From: CAYVMD01 sp964452465
GTDB lineage: Bacteria; Armatimonadota; JACIXR01
Direction: 5' to 3'
DNA length: 25,235 nt
NCBI GenBank assembly: GCA_964452465.1
Contig: CAYVMD010000032.1
Coordinates: 1 to 25,235, forward strand
Both the position numbers and the translations under genes were made by a program. The notes beneath the pieces are model-generated. The model was not told the DNA's origin, searched no databases, and saw only the letters and a list, made by a program, of their open reading frames with translations. Positions 1-7,220 of this stretch are shown in pieces; the stretch's first letter is position 1; every line of letters begins with the position of its first letter.

Positions 1-544
1 GCCAGCGCATCGGCTCCAGCATATCCTCCATGGGCTTTTGGCTGGAGAGGAAAGAAAGGTGATGGGGAGTGGGGGCTTCGAAATTTATGGATACCCTATC
101 CGCTAGTCGAATCGCTCTCTCCACGCTGCCGTAATCTGCTCCCGGGAGGATCTTCAGGTGAATATAACCCTTAAAGCCCCTTTTCCTCACGATTTCAACC
201 GTTTCTATCATCTTGGTCATGGAGTAAATGGGGGACCTGTCCACTGCGGAGGAGAGGAACAGTCCCCTTACATAACCTTTGCTCAAGAGCAGGAAGAAGA
301 TATCCGCTAGCTCCTCGGGGGTGTATTTGGCACGGGGGATATCCCGCGCGGAGCGAATGGGGCAATAAAGGCAATTGTTCTCGCAATGGGAAGAAAGGAG
401 GGTTTTGAAGAGGGGAAAGCATTTCCCCGAGCCTTGAACCGCATAATAAATGCTCCGGAAGGCCCTGCTTACCTTCCCTTGAAGGGAGCAGACATCGTAT
501 TTCGCTGCTCCGCCTAATATATTCGCCTTGGTTATTACATCCAT
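1..544 (-). CDS. Radical SAM protein, putative DNA modification/repair type (TIGR03916-like), 3' end outside window
   Basis: The first 181 residues are present and the gene leaves the window at its 3' end. The cluster-binding motif CENNCLYC (CX3CX2C, about residues 54-61) is the radical SAM [4Fe-4S] signature. The opening ILGGAAKYDVC, the stretch PRAKYTPEELAD, GLFLSSAVDRSPIYSM and GYIHLKILPGADY closely follow the family annotated as putative DNA modification/repair radical SAM protein. That family is usually encoded next to a uracil-DNA-glycosylase-like protein, which would lie to the left of the window. Its exact reaction is not known to me. The start is the ATG at 544, preceded by GAGGGGAAAAGG as ribosome binding site. 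A second ATG four bases on runs at once into a stop. It follows metG on the same strand after 70 bp but has its own promoter. Recognition of the family is from remembered sequence patterns. Confidence 0.85.
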   Translation of the reverse strand, partial: MDVITKANILGGAAKYDVCSLQGKVSRAFRSIYYAVQGSGKCFPLFKTLLSSHCENNCLYCPIRSARDIPRAKYTPEELADIFFLLLSKGYVRGLFLSSAVDRSPIYSMTKMIETVEIVRKRGFKGYIHLKILPGADYGSVERAIRLADRVSINFEAPTPHHLSFLSSQKPMEDMLEPMRW

Positions 545-576
545 CCTTTTCCCCTCTTCCTCAGCCTTTTAAATCA

Positions 577-585
577 ATTATACCA
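577..585 (-). promoter_or_regulatory. Extended -10 promoter for the radical SAM gene
   Basis: Read on the minus strand, the 70-bp gap between metG and the radical SAM gene holds TGGTATAAT, a perfect -10 box with the TGn extension. I see no good -35 element, which extended -10 promoters can do without. Transcription would start near 570, leaving a leader of about 25 nt that contains the ribosome binding site. Inferred from sequence only. Confidence 0.5.
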
Positions 586-614
586 CAAAGCAGGGTTGAA
601 AGGGATTCTTTCTA

Positions 615-2498
615 CTACCTCACCTTCGAGCCGGGAGGAACCTCTTTTTCTGGTGTCACCAATACCACCCCTTGGGGGGAATCTACTGCTAACACCATCC
701 CTTCAGAGATGTGTCCCCTTATCATAGCAGGAGCCAGATTGGCGACGAAGACAACCGTCTTTCCGATGAGCTCTTGAGGGGAATAGTATTTAGCGATACC
801 AGCCACCGTGCGTCTTTTCCCCATCTCCCCTAAATCCACTTCCATTTGGAGGAGCTTATCCGTGCCTTCCACCATTGAGCAGGAAACTATTCTACCAACC
901 CTCAGATCTAATTTCCCGAATTCCTCGATGCTTATCTTTCCTCTTTCTTCTCTCACTTCTATCACCTCCTTTGTGCGAGGGAAAACCATTTCCCCCCGCT
1001 GGATTTTTGTTCTTTGATAACCACTTCCCCATCTCAGGTCCTCCCAACTGGGTTCCTTTTCCCATCCTATTCGCCAGAGGATCTCCCTGCAAGTGGAGGG
1101 CATGAAGGGGTATAGAGCTAAAGAAGCAAGTTTCAAAAGCTCCAAAGCAGTGCCGAGAGAGCGTTCCACCGAAGGGAGGTTCCCTTCCTTATGAAGACGC
1201 CAAGGAGCGGTGGTATCTATATGTTTGTTGGACATGTCTATCAAGCGAAGGGCTTCTTCTATTGCTTGGTGGAAGCGAAGGTTCTCCATGTGGGAAGCGA
1301 TGGATTGGATTATACCGTTCACTTCCTCCCCCCAATCCTCAAGAAGGTCGGGGATTTTCCCCTCGAGGAATCTCTCCACCATGGTGGATATCCTGGTGAG
1401 GAGGTTGCCTATGTCGTTGGCGAGGTCAGCATTGTAAGTGTTCTTTAAATTCTCGAAGGAAAAGTCCCCGTCCTGCCCAAAGGGAGTGGTGCGAAATAGA
1501 TAGAAGCGAAGGGCATCCACGGCGAACCTTTCCTCTGCGCCCGAAAGCCTTTGTATTTCCTTTACCGCCTGAACGGGATGCACCACATTCCCCTTACTCT
1601 TGGACATCTTTTCGCCATTGACCGTCCAAAAGCCGTGCCCGAATAGGAGAGAGGGGAGGGGGAGACCACTTGCCATAAGCATGGCTGGCCACAAGGTAGC
1701 ATGAAAACGTACCAATATATCTTTCCCCATAAGTTGAACATCCGGCGGCCAGATGGACTTAAACTCCTCTTCATCCTGCAGGTACCCCGCCACCGTGAGA
1801 TAATTTATCAAGGCATCCACCCATACATATACCTGTAGGCTCTCGTCTCCGGGGAAGGGGATGCCCCATTCGTTCCTCGCTCGGGTTATATATATATCCC
1901 GCAAGCCAGTTTGTATGAAGCTCAGAACCTCCCTTTGGCGAAAGTTGGGGAGCACCCTTCCTTCTTCCGAGACGAACTCGAAGAGCGGTTCTTGAAACGC
2001 CGAAAGACGGAAGAAATAGCCCCTTTCGGAAACCTTTTGAAGGGGACGTCCGCATTCTGGATTAGGGCACACGCCTTCCTTTACTTCTTCCTCTCTAAAA
2101 TAGGTCTCTTCGTATATGCAATACCAACCCCTATAGAAATCCTCATAGACCAGCCCTTTATCCACGAGTTTCTTGAGGAACTGCCGGACAACCTCCGCAT
2201 GGCGTTTCTCCGTCGTCCTTATAAAAGCGTCGTAGGCGATGTTGAGAGCAGACCAAGTTTGACGGAATGCCTCCGACATCTCATCGCAGAATTCCTGAGG
2301 ATCCCTCCCCTTTTCCCGTGCTGCTTCTGCCACCTTGGGGGCGTTCTCATCCGTGCCCGTGGCGAAGAAAACCTTCCTCCCCCTCATCCGCGCGAATCTG
2401 GCGAGGATATCAGCGGCTAAGGTAGTGTAGGCGGAGCCTATATGAGGGACATCATTGACATAATAAATAGGGGTTGTTATGTAGAATGCCTTCGCCAT
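615..2498 (-). CDS. metG: Methionyl-tRNA synthetase with C-terminal tRNA-binding domain
   Basis: It charges tRNA-Met with methionine in the cytoplasm. The 627-residue protein has the class I motifs HIGS (19-22) and KMSKS (297-301), the N-terminal pattern YITTPIYYVND, and a C-terminal EMAP/Trbp111-type tRNA-binding domain (about 525-627, with FGKLDLRVGRI), which in other MetRS mediates dimerisation. The connective-peptide zinc knuckle is partly kept: Cys127, Cys144 and Cys149 are visible but the usual second Cys of the first pair appears to be Glu130, so the metal site may be weakened or absent. The ATG at 2498 overlaps the stop of the preceding zinc-ribbon gene by one base (TAATG), so translation is probably coupled. 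It is the last gene of the ricT-zinc ribbon-metG operon; ricT and metS also lie near each other in Bacillus. Confidence 0.97.
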   Translation of the reverse strand: MAKAFYITTPIYYVNDVPHIGSAYTTLAADILARFARMRGRKVFFATGTDENAPKVAEAAREKGRDPQEFCDEMSEAFRQTWSALNIAYDAFIRTTEKRHAEVVRQFLKKLVDKGLVYEDFYRGWYCIYEETYFREEEVKEGVCPNPECGRPLQKVSERGYFFRLSAFQEPLFEFVSEEGRVLPNFRQREVLSFIQTGLRDIYITRARNEWGIPFPGDESLQVYVWVDALINYLTVAGYLQDEEEFKSIWPPDVQLMGKDILVRFHATLWPAMLMASGLPLPSLLFGHGFWTVNGEKMSKSKGNVVHPVQAVKEIQRLSGAEERFAVDALRFYLFRTTPFGQDGDFSFENLKNTYNADLANDIGNLLTRISTMVERFLEGKIPDLLEDWGEEVNGIIQSIASHMENLRFHQAIEEALRLIDMSNKHIDTTAPWRLHKEGNLPSVERSLGTALELLKLASLALYPFMPSTCREILWRIGWEKEPSWEDLRWGSGYQRTKIQRGEMVFPRTKEVIEVREERGKISIEEFGKLDLRVGRIVSCSMVEGTDKLLQMEVDLGEMGKRRTVAGIAKYYSPQELIGKTVVFVANLAPAMIRGHISEGMVLAVDSPQGVVLVTPEKEVPPGSKVR

Positions 2499-2713
2499 TA
2501 TCTACCACAGGTCTTGCAACTTGGTAGGCTACAAGTAGCACAGGAAGAAGTGCTGGCCGTGGAAGAAGTCCCTTCCTTGGAGGAAATGACGAAGGGGGAA
2601 AATATTCTCCTTGCTTCTTGCCCGCACTTGGGGCAGGTTGCTCCCTCTCCAACCTTACATAAGGTGGTGAACTTTTCGCCACAGTTATCGCAAACGAATT
2701 CATAGATGGGCAT
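2498..2713 (-). CDS. FmdB-family zinc-ribbon protein
   Basis: This is a 71-residue protein beginning MPIYEFVCDNCGEKF, the hallmark opening of the FmdB putative regulatory family. It has a zinc ribbon built from CDNC and CPKC, then a Ser/Thr-rich linker and a Cys-rich tail (CATC, CKTC), which is common in the family. Function is unknown; FmdB was named from a regulator proposed for formamidase genes and no DNA target is evident here. I chose the ATG at 2713 over the one at 2719 because the AAAGGAGG site then sits 9 nt upstream, and because family members begin MPIYEY/F. The ribosome binding site overlaps the end of ricT and the stop overlaps the metG start, so the three genes are one transcript. 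Confidence 0.88.
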   Translation of the reverse strand: MPIYEFVCDNCGEKFTTLCKVGEGATCPKCGQEARRIFSPFVISSKEGTSSTASTSSCATCSLPSCKTCGR

Positions 2714-2728
2714 TATCATCGACCTCCT

Positions 2729-3517
2729 TTAGCAAAGGTGGATCTCTTTACCGGAAAAGGTTAGGGTGCCTTTCTCTTCTATCTCCACTGCTATCCTCTC
2801 CCGCAGGACATCTACATCTACTACTTTACCTTTTCCCTCTGGCGTCATCACTGTAGCCCCGGGTTTGGGGAGGAGCTCTCTCATCTTGTGATAATACTCG
2901 AACTCGTAATAAAGGCAACACATGAGGCGTCCACAAGCTCCCGTGAACTTATTGGGGTTGGCAAGGAGGTTTTGTTCCTTCAGCATCTTGAGGGTGATGG
3001 AACGAAAGGAGGTAAGGAAGGACGCACAGCAGATAACCCTTCCACAAACGCCGAGCCCACCAAAGCGTTTCGCCTCATCCCTTGCCCCTATCTGGGTGAG
3101 CTCTATGCGAGTCTTCAGCCTCTTAGCGAGGGATTTGAGAAGGGCGCGAAAATCTATCCTTTCTTGAGCGCTGAAATAGAATATCAACCTCTTACCATCC
3201 AGGGTGTATTCCGCGTCTATCAACTTCATGGGTAGGTTGTGTTTCTCTATTTCTTCCTCACAGATGGGTATGGTTTCCTTCGCTTTCTTCTCCAATTCCT
3301 CCCATCGGCTAAGATCCTCGGGAGTAACGAGACGCAATATCTCCCCCTCCGGCTTTTCTTCTTCCTTTTCCTCTTCCTTTATCTCCATAACTATCCCCAG
3401 CTCTTCTCCCCTTGGGCTTTTTACGACCACCTGTTCTCCTTCTTTCAGGGGAAAGTCAGGGAGAGGGCAGAGGAGTAGATTTTCTGCTTTTCCATAGGAG
3501 ATTATCACATTCGCCAT
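2729..3517 (-). CDS. ricT: PSP1-domain protein RicT (YaaT)
   Basis: This is a 262-residue PSP1-domain protein with the two RicT signature stretches CGRVICC (Cys158, 163, 164) and CGRLMCC (Cys195, 200, 201). In Bacillus subtilis, RicT (YaaT) works with RicA and RicF in a complex that binds [4Fe-4S] clusters and affects RNase Y-dependent RNA processing, sporulation and competence. RicA and RicF are not in this window. The open frame extends to 3628, but I place the start at the ATG at 3517: a TTGACT/TATTAT promoter ends 9 nt before it, and MANVIISYGK fits family N-termini. A TTG two codons upstream (3523) would be the alternative. No good Shine-Dalgarno sits at the usual distance, consistent with a leaderless or nearly leaderless transcript. 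It is the first gene of the ricT-zinc ribbon-metG operon. Confidence 0.92.
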   Translation of the reverse strand: MANVIISYGKAENLLLCPLPDFPLKEGEQVVVKSPRGEELGIVMEIKEEEKEEEKPEGEILRLVTPEDLSRWEELEKKAKETIPICEEEIEKHNLPMKLIDAEYTLDGKRLIFYFSAQERIDFRALLKSLAKRLKTRIELTQIGARDEAKRFGGLGVCGRVICCASFLTSFRSITLKMLKEQNLLANPNKFTGACGRLMCCLYYEFEYYHKMRELLPKPGATVMTPEGKGKVVDVDVLRERIAVEIEEKGTLTFSGKEIHLC

Positions 3518-3526
3518 TTTCAATAA

Positions 3527-3555
3527 ATAATAACTCCTGACAGGGGGGAAGTCAA
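3527..3555 (-). promoter_or_regulatory. Sigma70-type promoter for ricT operon, probably leaderless
   Basis: On the minus strand TTGACT (3555-3550) and TATTAT (3532-3527) are separated by exactly 17 bp, each 5 of 6 to consensus. Only 9 nt lie between the -10 box and the ricT ATG, so transcription would begin at or within about 3 nt of the start codon. It lies back to back with the promoter proposed for the gene at 3608. Confidence 0.65.
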
Positions 3556-3560
3556 TTGGG

Positions 3561-3589
3561 TGGTACGCTTCGTGCGGATACGATATAAT
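3561..3589 (+). promoter_or_regulatory. Putative promoter for the small membrane protein gene
   Basis: A perfect TATAAT lies at 3584-3589 with a poor TGGTAC at 3561-3566 (17-bp spacing). The start codon of the next gene is 19 nt downstream. The -10 box is convincing; the -35 is not. Confidence 0.4.
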
Positions 3590-3607
3590 GAATAAGGTTG
3601 ATTCAGC

Positions 3608-3853
3608 GTGAATATGCTCAAAAAACAAAGCGAAGCCAAAGGGATGTGGGTGTTGGGATTCTTGGGATTTTTAGGATTCCTGGGATTCCAAGCTTTTAGA
3701 TTACACGATCCTTGGCAATTATTCTTCTTTTGTCAATTCAGTTTTTGGAGCTATTTCAAGTTCCTCAACGAAAGGTTGAAATACCTCGGCTTAGCGGGTG
3801 TAATAGGCTTTATCGTTGCGATATTAGGGATCATGAGGTTGATTAGGGTTTAA
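3608..3853 (+). CDS. Small two-span membrane protein with GFL repeats (possibly DUF3796-like)
   Basis: This 81-residue hydrophobic protein carries GFLGFLGFLGFQ near residues 17-28, an aromatic stretch (LFFFCQFSFWSYFKF) and a C-terminal membrane segment (LGLAGVIGFIVAILGIM). The overall form recalls small DUF3796-type membrane proteins, which also have GFLGFLGF repeats, but I would not assign it firmly. The start could be the GTG at 3608 (weak AAGG site 10 nt upstream) or the ATG at 3614. It is transcribed away from ricT and is separated from the phasin-like gene by 95 bp with its own promoter signals, so it is probably monocistronic. No function can be given. Confidence 0.6.
   Translation: MNMLKKQSEAKGMWVLGFLGFLGFLGFQAFRLHDPWQLFFFCQFSFWSYFKFLNERLKYLGLAGVIGFIVAILGIMRLIRV
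3653..3688 (+). repeat. Four tandem copies of a 9-bp unit
   Basis: Four near-identical 9-bp units (TTGGGATTC, TTGGGATTT, TTAGGATTC, CTGGGATTC) lie head to tail within the small membrane protein gene. They encode the repeated Gly-Phe-Leu motif, so the repeat is visible in both DNA and protein. Confidence 0.8.
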
Positions 3854-3878
3854 GGACGGCTTTTCCCTGCTTTTGGTC

Positions 3879-3915
3879 TTTACAAAGGAATTCGAGCGTG
3901 TTAACATTATATAAT
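3879..3915 (+). promoter_or_regulatory. Putative promoter(s) for the phasin-like/ubiB operon
   Basis: This lies in the 95-bp gap 3854-3948. TTTACA (3879-3884) is 17 bp from TAACAT (3902-3907), and a perfect TATAAT sits at 3910-3915 without a matching -35 at 16-18 bp. Either -10 box would give a leader of about 25-35 nt carrying the TAGGAGGG ribosome binding site of the next gene. No terminator hairpin is seen in the gap. Confidence 0.45.
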
Positions 3916-3948
3916 GTTCCATTAAGAAACTTGTAGGAGGGATAAGAT

Positions 3949-4230
3949 ATGAGGGCAAAGGAAAATGTTCTTGATTTTGGTCTTGGTTTGATTGCGCATT
4001 TGATTGAAAGAGGCAAGGAACTATGTGAGAAGGGCAGATGGGTAAGGGGGGAGATTAGGGAAAGGCTTAGGAAGCATATCGAAATGGGAAGGGAAATAAG
4101 GGAAAGGATGCAAAAAACCTTGGGGGAGGAAAAGGAGAAGGTGCTTCGGAGGTTGGGGATAGTGAGCAGAGGAGATATAGAGGGGATAAAGGAAAGGCTG
4201 AAGGAGATAGAGAGAAAGTTAGGAGAATAA
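3949..4230 (+). CDS. Phasin-like coiled-coil protein
   Basis: This is a 93-residue, highly charged, helical protein (runs such as RGEIRERLRKHIEMGREIRE and GIKERLKEIERKLGE). A first segment, VLDFGLGLIAHLIERGKEL, is amphipathic and could touch a membrane or granule surface. Such proteins are often annotated as phasin family or polyhydroxyalkanoate granule-associated-like because of their coiled coil, and they commonly precede AarF/UbiB kinases in Clostridia and other bacteria, as here. No PHA synthesis genes are present in the window, so a real phasin role is not supported; a partner or regulator of the UbiB kinase is an inference from position. The ATG at 3949 has a strong GTAGGAGGG site 7-8 nt upstream. 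The UbiB start lies 7 bp after its stop. Confidence 0.75.
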   Translation: MRAKENVLDFGLGLIAHLIERGKELCEKGRWVRGEIRERLRKHIEMGREIRERMQKTLGEEKEKVLRRLGIVSRGDIEGIKERLKEIERKLGE

Positions 4231-4237
4231 TGTTTTA

Positions 4238-5902
4238 ATGTTCCCTTTCCATCCCTTTCAACGCCTGCGCAGAATTGGCAGGTTAGCGAAGATAGGCGAA
4301 GTAGCGGTTAGGCATGGTTTCGGCTATCTCGCGGAGCAAATAAGGGGGAGGCGCTTCAGGAGGAAGGAAAGGATAGGGGAGGAAGCAATAGGAGATGTAG
4401 GGGCAAGGCTGCGAAGGTTCCTCGAGGAGTTGGGCTCCACCTTCATAAAATTGGGGCAAGTTGCCTCCACGAGGATCGATATCTTTCCTCCTCCCATTAT
4501 TGAGGAACTTAAGAAATTACAGGACGAAGTTCCTCCCGCTCCCTTCCCCGAGATAAAAGCGATAATAGAGAAGGAGTTAAAAAGTCCATTGGAGGAGATC
4601 TTCAGGAGGTTCGAGGAGGTGCCCTTGGCTTGCGCTTCCCTTGCTCAGGTCCATCTGGCAGAGACGAAGGAGGGGAAAGAGGTAGTGGTAAAAGTTCAAC
4701 GCCCCGGCGTGGAAAAGAGGGTGTTGGAGGATTTAGAGATCCTTTTGGATGTTTGCAGGATGGCTGAGAAGAGAGTACCCAGGGCGAGGGAATATGGTGT
4801 TTACGAGATAGCACGAGAGATAGCCTCCGCTATGAGGAGGGAGCTCAACTTCCTAAACGAAGCAGGACATGCGGATATGCTGAGACGGGTCTTATCCAAC
4901 GAACTCAATATCTATATCCCCCGCGTTATCTGGGAGCTTTCCACCCCCTATGTGCTTACTATGGAGAGGGTGAAGGGGATAAAAATAAAGGATTTTCCCC
5001 TCTTGGAGGAGGCGGGATTCAAAAGGGAAGAGCTGGCCGAGCGATTAGCGGAGATCTTCTTCAAACAGGTGATAATCTATGGCGTTTTTCATGCGGATCC
5101 CCATCCTGGCAATATCTTCGTCCTGCACGATGGGAGAATAGCCCTTACCGATTTCGGCTTGGTTGGGGTGGTGAATAGGCATCTGCGGGAACAATTGTTC
5201 CGTCTTGCTCAATCTTTAGTTGCAGAGGATGTAGAAGGGGTGGTGGAGGTGCTATTCGATATCGGAATAGTGCCCGAAGAGGTCGATGAGCTCTCTCTCT
5301 CCGCGGATATAGAGAACATCTTCTCTCGTTTCTACTTCATTCCCCCGCGGAAGTGGAGGATAAGCGATATCTATTACGCTCTAAGCGATATAATGAGGAA
5401 GTATCGGATAAGGATGCCCCCTGCCTTTCCCCTCTTGGGGCGTGCTATGGCAGAGTTGGAGGGGTTTTGCTTGCAATTGGATCCTAACTTCAATCCCCAG
5501 AAAATCGCTGAACCGCTACTGCGCAAGTTCATGCGGGAACGTTTTACCCCCACTAACCTCTGGAAGGAACTGTTTCGCCAGCTAAAAGAAGGAAGTGCCA
5601 ATTTAGTGAACCTTCCCAAGCAATTTTCCCAGGTCTTGTCCAAGGCGGACAAAGGGATGCTCAAGGTGAGGTTTGAATATGAGAAGATAGACCGTCCCCT
5701 CCTTAGATTAAACATCATTGCTAATCGCCTTTCCTTCTCCATAATCGTGTCTGCTATCCTGCTCGCTTCCTCTTTGATCATGCAGACTAACATCAAACCT
5801 TATATCTGGGGTTATCCTGCCTTGGGCATCATTGGATATCTTTTAGCGGGCATAATGGGACTTTGGCTTTTGATCTCCATAATACGCTCAGGGAGGTTGT
5901 GA
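4238..5902 (+). CDS. ubiB: AarF/UbiB (ABC1) atypical kinase with two C-terminal membrane spans
   Basis: This 554-residue protein belongs to the ABC1/ADCK/UbiB atypical kinase family. Visible motifs are KLGQ (71-74, the family KxGQ element), the Ala-rich nucleotide loop ACASLAQVH (131-139), the lysine of VVVKVQRPGV (Lys152), HADPHPGNIF (285-294, catalytic loop) and DFG (305-307). The C-terminus has two hydrophobic segments, about residues 495-550, typical of membrane-anchored members. Family members support ubiquinone or isoprenoid-lipid metabolism as ATPases or lipid-acting kinases; here the substrate is unknown and no quinone genes are nearby. It lies 7 bp after the phasin-like gene and 1 bp before the ADP-ribosylglycohydrolase gene, so the three form one operon. 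An AGGAG site lies about 12 nt before the ATG, within the previous gene. Confidence 0.93.
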   Translation: MFPFHPFQRLRRIGRLAKIGEVAVRHGFGYLAEQIRGRRFRRKERIGEEAIGDVGARLRRFLEELGSTFIKLGQVASTRIDIFPPPIIEELKKLQDEVPPAPFPEIKAIIEKELKSPLEEIFRRFEEVPLACASLAQVHLAETKEGKEVVVKVQRPGVEKRVLEDLEILLDVCRMAEKRVPRAREYGVYEIAREIASAMRRELNFLNEAGHADMLRRVLSNELNIYIPRVIWELSTPYVLTMERVKGIKIKDFPLLEEAGFKREELAERLAEIFFKQVIIYGVFHADPHPGNIFVLHDGRIALTDFGLVGVVNRHLREQLFRLAQSLVAEDVEGVVEVLFDIGIVPEEVDELSLSADIENIFSRFYFIPPRKWRISDIYYALSDIMRKYRIRMPPAFPLLGRAMAELEGFCLQLDPNFNPQKIAEPLLRKFMRERFTPTNLWKELFRQLKEGSANLVNLPKQFSQVLSKADKGMLKVRFEYEKIDRPLLRLNIIANRLSFSIIVSAILLASSLIMQTNIKPYIWGYPALGIIGYLLAGIMGLWLLISIIRSGRL

Positions 5903-5903
5903 A

Positions 5904-7220
5904 ATGCATAACGCGGATTACCTCTATCAACTTCTGAGGCAAGAGAGTCTCCAACTACAGGAGGAGGGTTGTTTGGTGGAGCCCGATTTCCATCGAAGAT
6001 TGGAGGAGGCGAAAGGCGATAAGAAGCGCCTTTGGGCCCTATATGAGGAAATGTCGTCCTGGATCCCTCGTAGCGATTTCCCTTACCAGGAACCCTCTAC
6101 TTGGGAGGAGATAAAGGAAACCATTGAGGGCGATGTGGAGGAAGTATTCCGCTCCTCCCATCTGCCCCCTTCCTCTTTAAGGGATAAAATCTTCGGAGCC
6201 TGGCTGGGAAGGTGTGCCGGCTGTATGTTGGGCAAACCCGTGGAGGGGTGGGACAGTGAAAGGTTGAAGGAAAACCTATCAAGGATAGGCGAATATCCCC
6301 TCTCCTTTTATTTCCCCCTCGAGTTTTTCCCTCCTGAAACGAGGAAAGGGGTGTTCAATCTCGCCAGGGAGGGCATCCACAGGGGGGAAAGGGACGACGA
6401 TACGGATTATACAATTCTTAACCTCCATATTATGGAAACTTACGGAGCGAATTTCCGCGCCCAAGATGTGGGCAATGAGTGGTTGGATCATTTCCCCTAT
6501 CATCTCGTCTACACCGCGGAGAGGGAAGCGTATAGGAATTTGGTGAACGGTATGGAGCCTCCCCAGACCGCTATTTTCCTCAACCCCTTCAGGGAATGGA
6601 TCGGTGCCCAGATCAGGGCGGACCTTTGGGGATATGTGGCGCCGGGAAGACCCGGATTGGCGGTGGAATTCGCCTTCCGCGATGCTTCCCTTTCCCACAC
6701 CAAGAACGGAATATATGGGGAGATGTTCTTCTCCGCCCTAATATCCTTGGTGCTGGGAGGTATAGGCATAAAGGAAGGGATAGAGATCGCTTCTTCTTTC
6801 ATTCCACGAAGGTCGCGACTAAGGGAAGCGGTAGATGATGCAATAAGGTGGTATGAAGAGGATGGGAATTGGGAGGAATCACTCCGGAAAACGAAGGCGA
6901 AGTACGGGATCTACCATCCCGTGCATACCATAAATAATGCGGTGGTGGTGCTCCTTGCCCTTCTCTATGGGGGGGAGGACTTTGGAAGGACTGTTTGCTT
7001 GAGCGTCATGGGAGGTTGGGATACCGATTGCAATGGTGCTACCGCTGGCTCCGTTGTGGGTGCGCTTTTGGGAGCTAAGGATTTGCCCTCTCACTGGGTA
7101 GAGCCTTTAAACGATACTCTTTTGAGCATTCTCATCGGGTTCAACGAAAACAGGATAAGCGACTTAGCGAAGAGGACATTCGAGGTAGCCCTCTTTTTGG
7201 ATCAGCAGAGGGGGATGTAA
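5904..7220 (+). CDS. DraG-like ADP-ribosylglycohydrolase
   Basis: This 438-residue protein of the ADP-ribosylglycohydrolase family would remove ADP-ribose from a protein or small molecule using a binuclear Mg/Mn centre. The metal-binding signatures are present: DDDTDYT (164-170) and GGWDTDCNGATAGSVVG (370-386), together with GAWLGRCAGCMLGKPVEG (98-115), the usual start of the domain. About 90 residues precede the domain, a longer N-terminus than in nitrogenase-reductase-type DraG. No nif gene or ADP-ribosyltransferase is in the window, so the natural substrate is open. The ATG lies one base after the ubiB stop with GGGAGG 7 nt upstream. Its last 19 bp overlap the 3' end of the converging membrane-protein gene. 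Confidence 0.9.
   Translation: MHNADYLYQLLRQESLQLQEEGCLVEPDFHRRLEEAKGDKKRLWALYEEMSSWIPRSDFPYQEPSTWEEIKETIEGDVEEVFRSSHLPPSSLRDKIFGAWLGRCAGCMLGKPVEGWDSERLKENLSRIGEYPLSFYFPLEFFPPETRKGVFNLAREGIHRGERDDDTDYTILNLHIMETYGANFRAQDVGNEWLDHFPYHLVYTAEREAYRNLVNGMEPPQTAIFLNPFREWIGAQIRADLWGYVAPGRPGLAVEFAFRDASLSHTKNGIYGEMFFSALISLVLGGIGIKEGIEIASSFIPRRSRLREAVDDAIRWYEEDGNWEESLRKTKAKYGIYHPVHTINNAVVVLLALLYGGEDFGRTVCLSVMGGWDTDCNGATAGSVVGALLGAKDLPSHWVEPLNDTLLSILIGFNENRISDLAKRTFEVALFLDQQRGM

Noticed and set aside
195..422. A 75-codon minus-strand frame within the left-edge gene.
   Set aside because: It is out of frame with the radical SAM gene, whose translation gives clear family motifs over the same bases.
545..614. 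Rho-independent terminator after metG.
   Set aside because: No stem with a T-run is visible; the gap is better explained by an extended -10 promoter for the next gene.
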